Part shown: positions 33,025-42,803 of the stretch, in pieces | How positions within the stretch are numbered: the stretch's first letter is position 1 | Layout of the letters: every line of letters starts with the position of its first letter | Assembly (NCBI RefSeq): GCF_002209535.1 | Contig: NZ_NJIG01000003.1 | Span: 248,001-312,000, forward strand | Reading direction: 5' to 3' | Source: Achromobacter marplatensis | GTDB lineage: Bacteria; Pseudomonadota; Gammaproteobacteria; Burkholderiales; Burkholderiaceae_B | Length of the DNA: 64,000 nt | Notes under the pieces: generated by a model | The model's input: only the letters and a program-made list of their open reading frames with translations | Told to the model about the DNA's origin: nothing | Database searches by the model: none | Translations under genes and position numbers: made by a program

Positions 33025-35106
33025 TCAGTCCGCGCCCGCCGCGGCGGGCAGCGTTTCGTACGGCGTCTCGCGCGAGGTCGGCTTGTTTTCGGCGCGGGCG
33101 CGCTGCACCGACTTCAGGCCGAACACCACGATGCTGACCACCACGAACATGAAGATCGCGCACAGGCCGGCGTTGATGTAGTCGTTCATCACCACGCGCG
33201 ACATCTCGCCCAGCGACTTGGCCGGGGCCAGCACTTTGCCTTCGGCGATGGCCGCGTTGTACTTGGCGGCGTGGGCCAGGAAGCTGACGCGCGGGTCGGC
33301 GTCGAACAGCTTCTGCCAGCCGGCCGTCAGCGTGCAAGCCAGGAGCCACAGCGTGGGCAGGATCGTGACCCACGCGTAGCGGTCGCGCTTCATCTTGAAC
33401 AGCACGACGGTGCCCAGCGTCAGCGCAATCGCGGCCAGCATCTGGTTGGCGATCCCGAACAGCGGCCACAAGGTGTTGATGCCGCCCAGCGGATCGACCA
33501 CCCCCTGATACAGGAAGTAGCCCCAGGCCGCCACGCACAAGGCGGTGGCGATCAGGTTGGCGGGCAGCGAATCCGTGCGCTTGAGCGACGGGGCGAAGGT
33601 GCCCAGCAGGTCTTGCAGCATGAAGCGGCCGGCACGCGTGCCCGCATCCACGGCGGTCAGGATGAACAGCGCTTCGAACAGGATGGCAAAGTGGTACCAG
33701 AAGGCCATCATGCCGGGGCCGCCGATGGCCTGGTGCAGGATGTGCGCCATGCCCACGGCCAGCGTCGGGGCGCCGCCCGCGCGCGAGATGATCGTGCTTT
33801 CGCCGACGTCCTTGGCCGTCTGGATCAGGTCTTGCGGCGTGACCACGAAGCCCCAGCTGGACACGACCTGGGCCACCTGGTCCGGCGTGGTGCCGATGAC
33901 GGCCGCGGGGCTGTTCATGGCGTAGTAGATGCCCGGCTCGATCACGCAAGCCGCCACCAATGCCATGATGGCCACGAACGATTCCATCAGCATGCCGCCG
34001 TAACCGATATAGCGGGCCTGGGTTTCGTTTTCGATCAGTTTGGGCGTAGTGCCCGACGAGATCAGGGCATGGAAGCCCGACACGGCGCCGCAGGCGATGG
34101 TGATGAACAGGAACGGGAACAGGTTGCCCGACCAGACCGGGCCGGTGCCGTCCACGAACTGCGTCAGCGCGGGCATCTTCAGTTCCGGGGCCACGACCAC
34201 GATGCCGATCGCCAGACCGACGATCGTGCCGATCTTCAGGAAGGTCGACAGGTAGTCGCGCGGGGCCAGCAGCAGCCACACGGGCAGCACGGCGGCGATG
34301 AAACCGTAGATGATCAGGATCCAGGTCAGGCCCTTGCCATCGAAGTCGAACATCGGGCCCAGGACCGGATGCGCGGCCACGTCCTGGCCAAAGGTGATGG
34401 CGGCCATCAGGCCGACAAAGCCGATGATGGACACTTCGCCGATCTTGCCCGGACGGATGTAGCGCAGGTACACGCCCATGAACAGCGCGATGGGGATGGT
34501 GGCCGCGACCGTGAAGGTGCCCCACGGCGAATGCGTCAGCGCCTTCACCACGATCAGCGCCAGCACGGCCAGGATGATCACCATGATCATGAAGGCGCCG
34601 AACAGCGCGATCACACCGGGGATCTTGCCCAGCTCGGACTTGACCAGATCGCCCAGCGAACGGCCGTCGCGGCGGGTCGAGATGAAGAGAATCGTGAAGT
34701 CCTGCACGGCGCCGGCGAACACCACGCCGGCCAGGATCCACAGCATGCCCGGCAGATAACCCATCTGCGCGGCCAGCACGGGGCCCACCAGGGGGCCGGC
34801 GCCGGCGATGGCGGCGAAGTGGTGGCCGAACAGCACGTGCTTGTTGGTGGGCACGTAGTCCAGGCCGTCGTTGTGCTTCCAGGCCGGCGTCATGCGCGAG
34901 GCGTCCAGCTGGAAGACGTTCTTCGCGATGAAACGGCTGTAATAGCGGTATGCGATCAAATAGACGCATACGGCGGCGATCACCACCCATAGCGCGTTGA
35001 TGGTCTCCCCTCTGGCCAGCGCCACGGTGCCCAGCGCGAATGCGCCCAGTACCGCAACCGCCAGCCAGACCAGGTGCTGACCCAGTCCCTTACTGCTGGT
35101 ATGCAT
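33025..35106 (-). CDS. cstA: CstA-family carbon-starvation protein (pyruvate/peptide transporter)
   Basis: This 693-residue membrane protein has about 16-18 hydrophobic segments. TPAWKHNDGLDYVPTNKHVLFGHHFAAIAGAGPLVGP (a conserved block, residues about 70-105) and SGTTPKLIENE are signature regions. The family takes up pyruvate or peptides during carbon limitation. I chose ATG 35106 because GAGGAG lies just upstream; longer in-frame starts run into the regulatory region. It is divergent from a Cache-domain histidine kinase/response regulator pair, the likely control system, and is followed by ybdD. Confidence 0.92.
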   Translation of the reverse strand: MHTSSKGLGQHLVWLAVAVLGAFALGTVALARGETINALWVVIAAVCVYLIAYRYYSRFIAKNVFQLDASRMTPAWKHNDGLDYVPTNKHVLFGHHFAAIAGAGPLVGPVLAAQMGYLPGMLWILAGVVFAGAVQDFTILFISTRRDGRSLGDLVKSELGKIPGVIALFGAFMIMVIILAVLALIVVKALTHSPWGTFTVAATIPIALFMGVYLRYIRPGKIGEVSIIGFVGLMAAITFGQDVAAHPVLGPMFDFDGKGLTWILIIYGFIAAVLPVWLLLAPRDYLSTFLKIGTIVGLAIGIVVVAPELKMPALTQFVDGTGPVWSGNLFPFLFITIACGAVSGFHALISSGTTPKLIENETQARYIGYGGMLMESFVAIMALVAACVIEPGIYYAMNSPAAVIGTTPDQVAQVVSSWGFVVTPQDLIQTAKDVGESTIISRAGGAPTLAVGMAHILHQAIGGPGMMAFWYHFAILFEALFILTAVDAGTRAGRFMLQDLLGTFAPSLKRTDSLPANLIATALCVAAWGYFLYQGVVDPLGGINTLWPLFGIANQMLAAIALTLGTVVLFKMKRDRYAWVTILPTLWLLACTLTAGWQKLFDADPRVSFLAHAAKYNAAIAEGKVLAPAKSLGEMSRVVMNDYINAGLCAIFMFVVVSIVVFGLKSVQRARAENKPTSRETPYETLPAAAGAD

Positions 35107-35419
35107 AAGTGCTCCTCTTGCCTCCCGCCATGCTTGTGGCGTGAAACGCTTTTTTCGTCCCGCGGAAGGCAGACTCATTGTTGTGGGGTGGCGGACGCGC
35201 ACGCGCCCGCGCTGCGTCCTGGGGACGCGGGCGTTAGTATTTCGTTTTGCCCCCCCGGCAACAAGCGCGAAACTACGCAAACGAGCTACGTGTTACTACG
35301 CAATGCGCCGCAGCATAAATCGCCGGGAACCGTAAAATCCGGCACGTGAACGGGCCGTTTCCCCGCGGAGCCGGCCGTGATGCATCGCACCAATCGCTAC
35401 CCGGGCTGAACCCCACAAT
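35107..35419. promoter_or_regulatory. cstA / two-component system divergent control region
   Basis: This 313-base gap has no gene. ACTACGCAA occurs twice (35272-35280 and 35295-35303), 23 bases apart and thus about two helical turns, with a third CTACG between (35286). This is a candidate LuxR-type response-regulator site. An 8-base stem CGCCCGCG/CGCGGGCG (35204-35211 with 35226-35233) sits in the cstA leader. Confidence 0.4.
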
Positions 35420-36841
35420 ATGAAGTTGCGCCTGAAAATCCTGCTGCTTGCCGCGGTCCCCCTGCTGGTGGCCGTGGCCGCCATTACCGTGGCTGTCTAC
35501 GTGCAGGGCCTGCAGCTGGCCCAGCGCGAAAAGCAGGTCGTGGAAAGCGCCTGGCTGGCCAGCAAGGAAAGCGAACTGCGCCATTACGTCAGCCTGGCCT
35601 ACAGCGCCGTCGCCCCGCTGCAGGCGGCGGGCGACGACGAGGCCTCGCGCCAACGGGCGCTGGAACTGCTGGCGCAAATGGAGTTCGGCCACGACGGCTA
35701 TTTCTTCGTCTACGACCTGCACGGCAAGAACCTGATGCACCCGCGCCAGCCCGAGCTGGTGGGGCAAGACCTCTGGAACCTGCGCGACACGCGCGGCCAG
35801 TCCGTCATCCAGAACCTGCTGACGGCCGCCCGCCGCGGCGGCCAGCAAGGCGAAGTGGTGCACTACCTGTGGGAGAAGCCCTCCACGCACCAGACCGTGG
35901 AAAAGCTGGGCTACGTAGTGGTGTTGGACCGCTGGGGCTGGATGCTGGGCACCGGCATCTACCTGGACGACGTGGAACAGGCCCTGGTGCGCATCGACGC
36001 CGCCGCGCAGGCCAACATCCGCAGCATGTTCGCCTGGGTGGCGGGCATTGCGGCCGTTTCCATCCTGGGGGTGGCGGCTTGCGGCCTGGCGCTGAACATC
36101 AGCGATCACCGGCAATCCGACGCCAAGCTGCGGCTGATGGCCCAGCAATTGGTGCGCTCGCAGGAAGACGAACGCGCCCGGCTGTCGCGCGAACTGCACG
36201 ACGGCATCAGCCAGGTGCTGGTGTCCATCAAGCTGTCGCTGGAAGCCGCAAGGGAACGGCTGCGGCAATCGTTGCCGGAACAACCGCAGGCGCTGGCCCA
36301 CATCGACCGCCCGCTGGGCGGCGCGCTGGACCGCCTGAACAGCGCCGTGGGCGAGGTGCGCCGCATCTCGCACAACCTGCGCCCCACGCTGTTGGACGAC
36401 CTGGGCCTGCCCGCCGCGCTGGAACACCTGGGGCGGGAATTCGCCATTCCCAGCACGGACGGGGCGCCGCCCTTGGCCGTGCGCCTGCGCACCACCGGCC
36501 GCCCGGTCAAGCTGCCCGACGCCTACGCCACGGCGCTGTTCCGCGTCACCCAGGAAGCCCTGACCAACGTGATGCGCCATGCGGGCGCCACCCGCGCCGA
36601 CATGACGCTGGCCTACAGCGCGCACGACCTGCGCCTGACGATTTCCGACGACGGCCGCGGCTTTGACTTCGCCGCGGTCCAGCAAGACCCGCGGCGCGGC
36701 ATCGGCCTGCGCAACATGCGGGAACGCATGAGCGCGCTATCCGGTAACCTGAGCTTCCATTCCACCGCCCAAGGCACCACCTTGCAGGCCTGGCTGCCCC
36801 TGCCGGGCGCGGCTGCCCCTACCGCGACGACCCAAGCATGA
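35420..36841 (+). CDS. Sensor histidine kinase with periplasmic Cache domain (NarL-system type)
   Basis: This 473-residue kinase has an N-terminal membrane helix (residues 5-28), then a single Cache domain of the sCache_2 type (about 35-195) with GHDGYFFVYDLHGKNLMHP, and a second membrane helix (about 200-225). There is no clear HAMP domain; the HisKA_3 helix follows almost at once, with His260 in SRELHDGIS, and then the HATPase domain with NVMRHA and DDGRGFD. Cache domains of this type bind small carboxylates. With cstA opposite, sensing of pyruvate or a similar acid is a reasonable inference. Confidence 0.88.
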   Translation: MKLRLKILLLAAVPLLVAVAAITVAVYVQGLQLAQREKQVVESAWLASKESELRHYVSLAYSAVAPLQAAGDDEASRQRALELLAQMEFGHDGYFFVYDLHGKNLMHPRQPELVGQDLWNLRDTRGQSVIQNLLTAARRGGQQGEVVHYLWEKPSTHQTVEKLGYVVVLDRWGWMLGTGIYLDDVEQALVRIDAAAQANIRSMFAWVAGIAAVSILGVAACGLALNISDHRQSDAKLRLMAQQLVRSQEDERARLSRELHDGISQVLVSIKLSLEAARERLRQSLPEQPQALAHIDRPLGGALDRLNSAVGEVRRISHNLRPTLLDDLGLPAALEHLGREFAIPSTDGAPPLAVRLRTTGRPVKLPDAYATALFRVTQEALTNVMRHAGATRADMTLAYSAHDLRLTISDDGRGFDFAAVQQDPRRGIGLRNMRERMSALSGNLSFHSTAQGTTLQAWLPLPGAAAPTATTQA

Positions 36842-37494
36842 CCGACACCCCTGACGCCATCCGACTCCTGCTGGTCGACGACCACCCCCTGGTGCGCGAC
36901 GGCCTGCGCCTGCGCCTGGAAACCGTGCCGCGCCTGCGCGTGGTGGGTGAAGCCGGCAATGCGCAGGCGGCGCTGGCCTTCCTGGCCGCGTGCCTGGCGC
37001 AAGACCCCCAGGGCGACACCCTGCCCCATCTGGTGCTGATGGACCTGAACATGCCCGGCGTGGGCGGGCTGGAGCTGACAGCCCTGCTGCACGAGCGCTA
37101 TCCGCAGATCGCGGTGCTGGTGCTGTCCATGCACGACAACCCCGAGTACATGGTGCAGGCGGTGAAGGCCGGCGCCCGGGGCTATCTGCTCAAGGACGAG
37201 CCCGCCGAAGAAATCGTCACCGCCATCGGCGCCGTCGTCGCGGGCCGCACCTATTTCAGCGCGGCCGCCGCCGTGCGCCTGTCGCAGGCCAGCGCCCCCG
37301 CCACCCTGCTGACGCAGCGCGAACGCGACGTGCTGCGCCACATCGCCGACGGCCAGGCGAACAAGCAGATCGCCCTGGCGCTGGGCCTGTCCGTGCGCAC
37401 GGTCGAGACCCACCGGCTGAACATCAAGCGCAAGCTGGGCATCGACGGACAGGCCGAACTGATCAAGTACGCCGTGGAGAACCGGGGCGTCTGA
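36838..37494 (+). CDS. NarL/FixJ-family response regulator
   Basis: This 218-residue protein has the receiver domain (residues 8-130) with DDHP at 14-17, the phospho-acceptor Asp69 in LMDLNMPG, and the conserved lysine in LLKDEPAEE. The C-terminal LuxR helix-turn-helix (about 155-215) contains ERDVLRHIADGQANKQIA and RTVETHRLNIKRKL. Its start overlaps the kinase stop (ATGA), so kinase and regulator are made together. The probable target is cstA, through the ACTACGCAA repeats upstream of it. Confidence 0.92.
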   Translation: MTDTPDAIRLLLVDDHPLVRDGLRLRLETVPRLRVVGEAGNAQAALAFLAACLAQDPQGDTLPHLVLMDLNMPGVGGLELTALLHERYPQIAVLVLSMHDNPEYMVQAVKAGARGYLLKDEPAEEIVTAIGAVVAGRTYFSAAAAVRLSQASAPATLLTQRERDVLRHIADGQANKQIALALGLSVRTVETHRLNIKRKLGIDGQAELIKYAVENRGV

Positions 37495-37496
37495 CC

Positions 37497-37514
37497 CCCG
37501 GGGTTCGCCCCGGG
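37497..37514. other. Very stable hairpin with TTCG loop after the response regulator
   Basis: CCCGGGG and CCCCGGG form a perfect 7-pair stem closed by TTCG, 3 bases beyond the response-regulator stop codon. There is no T run, so it is not a standard terminator. It may protect the transcript's 3' end or slow the polymerase. Confidence 0.5.
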
Positions 37515-37618
37515 CGCCTGACCCGCCGCCCCGGCTGCGGTAGACTTGCCTGCATTCCGGCGTCCCGACGCCACACGACACAACGCCACGACGAGCGCGC
37601 TGCCCCAGGAGTCCCCCC

Positions 37619-38164
37619 ATGTCATTGGAAAAGAACTACACCGCCATTCTCGAAGCACTAGGGGAAGACCCGTCCCGCGAAGGGCTGGCCGACACGCCCG
37701 CCCGCGCGGCCAAGGCCATGCGCCACCTGTGCCGCGGCTACAGCCAGAACCTGGACGAAATCGTCAACGGCGCGTTGTTCACCTCCGACACCCGCGAAAT
37801 CGTGCTGGTCAAGAACATCGAGCTGTACTCGCTGTGCGAGCACCATATGCTGCCCTTCATCGGCAAGGCGCACGTGGCCTACCTGCCGGCCGGCCGCGTC
37901 CTGGGCTTGTCCAAGGTCGCCCGCATCGTCGAGATGTATGCCCGCCGCCTGCAGATCCAGGAAAACCTCAGCCGCCAGATCGCCGAGGCCGTCCAGACCG
38001 TCACCGGCGCGGCCGGCGTGGGCGTCGTCATCGAAGCCCAGCACATGTGCATGATGATGCGCGGCGTGGAAAAGCAGAACTCGTCCATGGTCACGTCCGT
38101 GATGCTGGGCGAATTCCACGACAACCCGTCGACCCGGGCCGAATTCCTGAGCCTCATCCGATAG
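37619..38164 (+). CDS. folE: GTP cyclohydrolase I (type IA)
   Basis: This 181-residue enzyme converts GTP to 7,8-dihydroneopterin triphosphate, the first step to folate. The zinc ligands are visible as Cys73 and His76 in [10 protein letters not shown] and the later cysteine in [11 protein letters not shown]. The N-terminal [10 protein letters not shown] and the GKAHVAYLP block are standard. The length is that of bacterial FolE. A CAGGAG ribosome site precedes the start. It stands alone between the two-component genes and the taurine transporter. Confidence 0.95.
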   Translation: MSLEKNYTAILEALGEDPSREGLADTPARAAKAMRHLCRGYSQNLDEIVNGALFTSDTREIVLVKNIELYSLCEHHMLPFIGKAHVAYLPAGRVLGLSKVARIVEMYARRLQIQENLSRQIAEAVQTVTGAAGVGVVIEAQHMCMMMRGVEKQNSSMVTSVMLGEFHDNPSTRAEFLSLIR

Positions 38165-38302
38165 CAGGACACACCCCCCTCTTTTGGGGCATATCGCGGG
38201 CCCGCCCGCTGCGATGACGATGCCAGACATGGCAGCGCCGGCGCGGCAGGCGGGCCCCGCCGCTTTGGGCTCCCGGCTTTTGGCTCCTACTGATCCAGGC
38301 AT

Positions 38303-38339
38303 CTGGCCCTAGCGTTCTGGTCCCATCCGGGCAAACTGG
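38303..38339 (+). promoter_or_regulatory. Short direct repeats upstream of tauA, candidate MocR (TauR-like) site
   Basis: CTGGCCCTA (38303-38311) and CTGGTCCCA (38317-38325) are 14 bases apart, and another CTGGC lies at 38336. MocR regulators often bind direct repeats near their targets, and a MocR gene follows this operon. The words are short and GC-rich, so chance is possible. Confidence 0.2.
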
Positions 38340-38392
38340 CATCCAGCAAGCCGGCCGCGCCGGGGCGCGGCCGATCCCTCCCGGAGACCACC

Positions 38393-39421
38393 ATGAACGC
38401 GATATTCCGCCACATCCGCCGCTGCACCCTTGCCGGCCTGGCCGCCGCGCTGCTGGCCGCACCCGCTTATGCCCAGACCAAGCTGGTGGTCGGATATCAG
38501 CTGATCGTGGGCCCGTTCCTGTCCGCCATCGCGGACGGCAGTTTCGATTCCGCATTGAAGGAAGCCGGCTACCAGGTCGACTGGCGGCAGTTCACGTCCG
38601 GCGGTGATATCTCCACGGCGCTAGCCTCCGGCAATGTGCCGGTCGGCGTCCTGGGGTCCACCGGCATCACCTCGGCCGCCACCCGGGGCGTGGACATGCA
38701 GCTGTTCTGGGTTCTGGACAACATCGGCAAGTCCGAAGCGCTGGTCGCGCGCAACGGTTCCGGCATCAACAGCACCGCCGACCTGAAGGGCAAACGCGTC
38801 GCCACCCCCTTCGTATCGACCTCCCACTTCCACCTGCTGGTCGGGCTGGAGCAGGTGTGGAAGATTTCGCCGCGCGACGTGCGTATCCTGAACATGCAGC
38901 CGCCGCAGATCGTGGCCGCCTGGCAGCGCGGCGACATCGACGCGGCCTATGTCTGGCCGCCCGCGCTGACGGAAATCGCCAAGAGCGGCAAGATCATCGC
39001 CGATTCCCAGCAGATCGGGGCGGCCAGCGTGCCCACCTTCGACGGCATCGTGGTCGACCGCGCCTGGGCCGCCAAGAACCCGAAGTTCATGGCCGCCTTC
39101 ACCGGCGTGCTGGCCAAGTCCTACGCCGACTACCGCGCCAACGGCGCCAAGTGGACGGCCGAATCCCCGCAGGTCAAGGGCATCGTGCGCCTGATCGGCG
39201 GCAAGCCCGACGACGTGGTTGAAGCGCTGGGGCTGCTGGTGTTCCCCACCGCGCAGGAACAGGCCTCGAACGAATGGCTGGGCGGCGGCAAGGAGTCGGG
39301 CGCGGCGCGGGCCTTCGCCGCCAGCGCCACATTCCTGAAGGACCAGAAGCAGATCGACCGCGCTTTGACCGACTACAGCCCGCACGTCACGGACCAATAC
39401 GCGAAGGCCGCGGCCAAATAA
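38393..39421 (+). CDS. tauA: Taurine ABC transporter, periplasmic binding protein
   Basis: This 342-residue exported protein has a signal peptide ending at AAPAYAQ (residues about 18-27). The mature opening VVGYQLIVGPF and the segments GDISTALASGNVPVGVLGSTGITSA, LDNIGKSEALVA and AAYVWPPAL are those of TauA, the taurine/alkanesulfonate receptor. It heads the tauABC operon, and xsc/pta lie 12 kb away, so it serves carbon and sulfur use of taurine. A GGAG ribosome site precedes the start. Confidence 0.92.
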   Translation: MNAIFRHIRRCTLAGLAAALLAAPAYAQTKLVVGYQLIVGPFLSAIADGSFDSALKEAGYQVDWRQFTSGGDISTALASGNVPVGVLGSTGITSAATRGVDMQLFWVLDNIGKSEALVARNGSGINSTADLKGKRVATPFVSTSHFHLLVGLEQVWKISPRDVRILNMQPPQIVAAWQRGDIDAAYVWPPALTEIAKSGKIIADSQQIGAASVPTFDGIVVDRAWAAKNPKFMAAFTGVLAKSYADYRANGAKWTAESPQVKGIVRLIGGKPDDVVEALGLLVFPTAQEQASNEWLGGGKESGAARAFAASATFLKDQKQIDRALTDYSPHVTDQYAKAAAK

Positions 39422-39451
39422 ACGGCCCGGCGCGCGACAAGGGGAGCCCGC

Positions 39452-40288
39452 ATGACCATGCCGTCCACCTCCACCGCGCAGCGGCTCTGCGCGGAACAAG
39501 TCAGCGTCACCTATCCCGGTCTGCACGACAGCGGGCCGGTGGTTGCGCTGCAAAACGTCAACCTGACCATCCAGCCGGGCGAATTCGTCGTCGCGCTGGG
39601 CGCCTCGGGCTGCGGCAAGACCACCTTGCTCAGCCTGCTGGCCGGGTTCCTGTCCCCCACCGAGGGGGAAATCACGCTGGGGGGCCGCCCCATCGTGGGG
39701 CCGGGCGCCGACCGCGGCGTCGTCTTCCAGAAGCACGCCCTGCTGCCCTGGCTGAACGTACTGGAGAACACGGAATTCGGCCTGAAGCTGCAGGGCGTGG
39801 ACAAGGCGACGCGACGCGCCCGGGCCCGCCGCAACCTGGAACTGGTGGGGCTGCAGGACTTCCATCGCCACATGATCTATCAGCTGTCGGGCGGCATGCA
39901 GCAACGCGTGGGCATCGCGCGCGCGCTGACCTGCGACCCCGCCATGCTGCTGATGGACGAGCCGATGGCGGCGCTGGACGCCCTGACGCGCGAAACCATC
40001 CAGGAACTGCTGCTGGATATCTGGCGCCAGACCAGCAAGATGTTCTTCTTCATCACCCACAGCGTGGAAGAGGCGCTCTTCCTGGGTTCGCGGCTGATCG
40101 TCATGTCGCCCCGCCCGGGCCGCATCACGCACACCTTCACGCCGGACTTCAACCGGCGCTACCTGGAGACTCGCGATGGACGTGGCATCAAATCCAGTCC
40201 CGACTTCATCGCCATGCGCGAAGAAGTCCTTGGCATCATCTACGGCGACGAGCGCGCCGCCGCCTCGCCCGAAGCCGTCCATGTCTAG
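39452..40288 (+). CDS. tauB: Taurine ABC transporter, ATP-binding protein
   Basis: This 278-residue nucleotide-binding subunit has Walker [10 protein letters not shown] (residues about 50-58), the signature [15 protein letters not shown] (about 148-162) and Walker [13 protein letters not shown] (about 168-179), followed by the switch histidine in [31 protein letters not shown] is the Q-loop block typical of TauB/SsuB importers. Its last codons overlap the start of tauC by 8 bases. Confidence 0.93.
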   Translation: MTMPSTSTAQRLCAEQVSVTYPGLHDSGPVVALQNVNLTIQPGEFVVALGASGCGKTTLLSLLAGFLSPTEGEITLGGRPIVGPGADRGVVFQKHALLPWLNVLENTEFGLKLQGVDKATRRARARRNLELVGLQDFHRHMIYQLSGGMQQRVGIARALTCDPAMLLMDEPMAALDALTRETIQELLLDIWRQTSKMFFFITHSVEEALFLGSRLIVMSPRPGRITHTFTPDFNRRYLETRDGRGIKSSPDFIAMREEVLGIIYGDERAAASPEAVHV

Positions 40289-41108
40289 GAACCGGTCGGG
40301 GCACAAGCCCGCGACGCCCGGGATGGTCTACGGCGCCCCGGGCGCGGGCTACAGCGGGCACATCAGCCTGTTGACCAGCCTGGCATTGATCGCCCTGTGG
40401 TTCCTGGTGACCAGCGCAGGCTGGGTGCGGCCACTGTTCCTGCCGTCCCCCATTGCGGTCTACGACAAGTTCGTCTCGGCCATGACGGACGGTGTTGCCA
40501 ATTCCACCCTGGCCGAGCATGCCCTGGCCAGCCTGACGCGCGTCTTCAGCGCATTCTTCCTGGCCTGCCTGACGGCGATTCCCGTGGGCATCCTGATGGG
40601 CGTGAACCGCTATGCGCGCGGCATCTTCGACCCGCCCATCGAGTTCTACCGCCCGCTACCGCCGCTGGCCTACCTGCCGCTGATCATCATCTGGTTCGGC
40701 ATCGGCGAATTCCCGAAGATCCTGCTGATCTACCTGGCCATTTTCGCGCCCATGGCGATCGCCGCGCGGGCCGGCGTGCGTTCGGTGTCCATCGAACAGA
40801 TCCATGCCGCCTACGCGATGGGCGGCACGCGGATGCAGATCGTCTGGCACGTGATCCTGAAGGCGGCCATGCCCGAGATCTTCACGGGCATGCGTATCGG
40901 TATCGGGGTGGGATGGACCACGCTGGTCGCAGCCGAAATGGTGGCCGCCGACCGGGGCCTGGGCTTCATGGTGTTGAACGCCGCCCAGTTCCTGGCCAGC
41001 GACACCGTCATCATGGGCATCATCGTGATCGGCGTGTTCGCCTTCGCCTTCGATCTGCTGGTGCGCTACCTGGAGAAATTCGCCATCCCCTGGAAGGGAC
41101 GCATCTAG
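40281..41108 (+). CDS. tauC: Taurine ABC transporter, permease
   Basis: This 275-residue membrane protein has six predicted helices. The coupling motif, [25 protein letters not shown] (about residues 174-198), is the EAA loop of importer permeases. I chose ATG 40281, overlapping tauB by 8 bases, since a longer in-frame extension lies wholly inside tauB. The [12 protein letters not shown] end block matches TauC/SsuC. It completes the importer. Confidence 0.92.
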   Translation: MSRNRSGHKPATPGMVYGAPGAGYSGHISLLTSLALIALWFLVTSAGWVRPLFLPSPIAVYDKFVSAMTDGVANSTLAEHALASLTRVFSAFFLACLTAIPVGILMGVNRYARGIFDPPIEFYRPLPPLAYLPLIIIWFGIGEFPKILLIYLAIFAPMAIAARAGVRSVSIEQIHAAYAMGGTRMQIVWHVILKAAMPEIFTGMRIGIGVGWTTLVAAEMVAADRGLGFMVLNAAQFLASDTVIMGIIVIGVFAFAFDLLVRYLEKFAIPWKGRI

Positions 41109-41231
41109 GACGTTTTCCAACAGGGCAATCCCCCATTTCTTCCCCCTGGCCGCTCCTCTATCCTGAGGCACAGATCCGGACCCCGCCCGCAGCGTGCGGC
41201 GGGGTCCGCATCGCCGTCACAAGGAGCCGTC

Positions 41232-42770
41232 ATGTCCAGCCAGGCCTCGATGCTCAAGCCTGTGTTGTGGGAACGCCTGTTCGAAAGGGAAAGCGCACCC
41301 AACCTCAGCCTGCAGGGCCGGGTGCGCCAAATGCTGGTGTCGGCCATCCTCAGCGGCCATCTGCCGCCCGGCATGCCAGTGCCCTCCAGCCGGCAACTGG
41401 CCGATCAACTGCACATCGCCCGCAATACGGTCGTGTTCGCCTACCAGCAACTGGTCAGCGAAGGGTATCTGGTGTCGCGCGAACGCAGCGGCCACTTCGT
41501 CTGCGATTCCGTCATGCAAGGGCATTCCGGTTCGGCCGCGGATGCCGCGCACGCGGCGCCGCCGGATACCGTGCCGGACCCGCAGCGCGTGCGCTGGGAC
41601 GAGCGACTGCGCTTCCGGCCGTCGCGGCAACGCAATATCACCAAACCTCAAGACTGGCAGAAGCAGCCCTACCCCTTCGTGTACGGCCAGTTCGACCCCG
41701 ACCTCTTTCCCACCGCCGAGTGGCGCGAGTGCTGCATCAAGGCCCTGTCCGTGCTGGATATCCGCAGCTGGGCACCCGACCTCATCACGCACGATGACCC
41801 GACGCTGATCGAACAGATCCGCACGCAGGTGCTGCCCCGCCGGGGCGTCTGGGCCGACGCCGAGGAAATCGTCATCACCGTGGGCGCGCAACACGCGCTC
41901 TACCTGCTGGCCGATCTGCTGGTCAACGACGACACCGTGGTCGGCATGGAAGACCCCGGCTACCCCGACGCCCGCAACATCTTCGCTAGCCACACGCGCC
42001 ACTTGCTGCCGCTGCCGGTGGACGAACGCGGCCTGTGCACGGGCACGCACCTCTTGGGCTGCGACTACGTCTTTGTCACGCCCGGCCATCAATGTCCCAC
42101 CACGGTGACGCTGGCGATGGAGCGCCGGGAAAACTTGCTGGCGCTGGCGCGCCAGGCCGACAGCATGATCATCGAAGACGATTTCGAAAGCGAAAGCCGC
42201 TGGGGCGAAGGCGCCATTCCGGCACTGAAAAGCCTGGACCGCGACGGCCGTGTCATCTATGTCGGCAGCCTGGCCAAGTCGTTCGCGCCGGGCCTACGCA
42301 TTGGCTACATCGTCGCGCCGCGCGAACTGACGCGCGAACTGCGGGCGTTGCGCCGGCTGATGCTGCGCCACCCATCCGCCTATATCCAGCGCGCCTTCTC
42401 GCTGTTCATTTCGCTGGGCCATCACCATTCGCTGCTGCGCAAACAATCGCAGGCCTACCAGAAGCGCGGCGCCGAGCTTGCCCAGGCGCTGGCCCGGCAC
42501 CTGCCCGACTTCAAGGCGATCCCCATCACAGGTTCTTCGTCCTGCTGGCTGGCCGGGCCGCCCTGGCTGGACGCCGCCGAATTGTCCGAGGCCGCGCTGG
42601 CCGAAGGCGTCGTCGTTGAACCCGGCAACGTGTTCTTCATGAACGGCACGGAGGCGCCCCGCAACTACCTGCGCGTGGGCTTTACGTCGATCCGGCCCGA
42701 GCATATCGGGCCGGGCATCGAAAAGCTGGCGCAAGTGGTGCGCCGGTACCGCATGCGTGCGGCGGCGTAG
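41232..42770 (+). CDS. tauR: MocR-family (GntR-aminotransferase) regulator, TauR-like
   Basis: This 512-residue protein has an N-terminal GntR winged helix (residues about 25-95, with PVPSSRQLADQLHIARNTV) and a C-terminal aminotransferase-fold domain. The PLP-binding lysine is in VGSLAKSFAPGLRIGY (about residue 350). TauR of alphaproteobacteria is a MocR protein that activates taurine genes. Here the gene follows tauC in tandem, 123 bases away, rather than being divergent as in Rhodobacter. The symbol rests on context with tauABC and tauXY. Confidence 0.8.
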   Translation: MSSQASMLKPVLWERLFERESAPNLSLQGRVRQMLVSAILSGHLPPGMPVPSSRQLADQLHIARNTVVFAYQQLVSEGYLVSRERSGHFVCDSVMQGHSGSAADAAHAAPPDTVPDPQRVRWDERLRFRPSRQRNITKPQDWQKQPYPFVYGQFDPDLFPTAEWRECCIKALSVLDIRSWAPDLITHDDPTLIEQIRTQVLPRRGVWADAEEIVITVGAQHALYLLADLLVNDDTVVGMEDPGYPDARNIFASHTRHLLPLPVDERGLCTGTHLLGCDYVFVTPGHQCPTTVTLAMERRENLLALARQADSMIIEDDFESESRWGEGAIPALKSLDRDGRVIYVGSLAKSFAPGLRIGYIVAPRELTRELRALRRLMLRHPSAYIQRAFSLFISLGHHHSLLRKQSQAYQKRGAELAQALARHLPDFKAIPITGSSSCWLAGPPWLDAAELSEAALAEGVVVEPGNVFFMNGTEAPRNYLRVGFTSIRPEHIGPGIEKLAQVVRRYRMRAAA

Positions 42771-42803
42771 GGCTTGCCCTCTGGTCCGGGCTGCAATGCC
42801 CGG

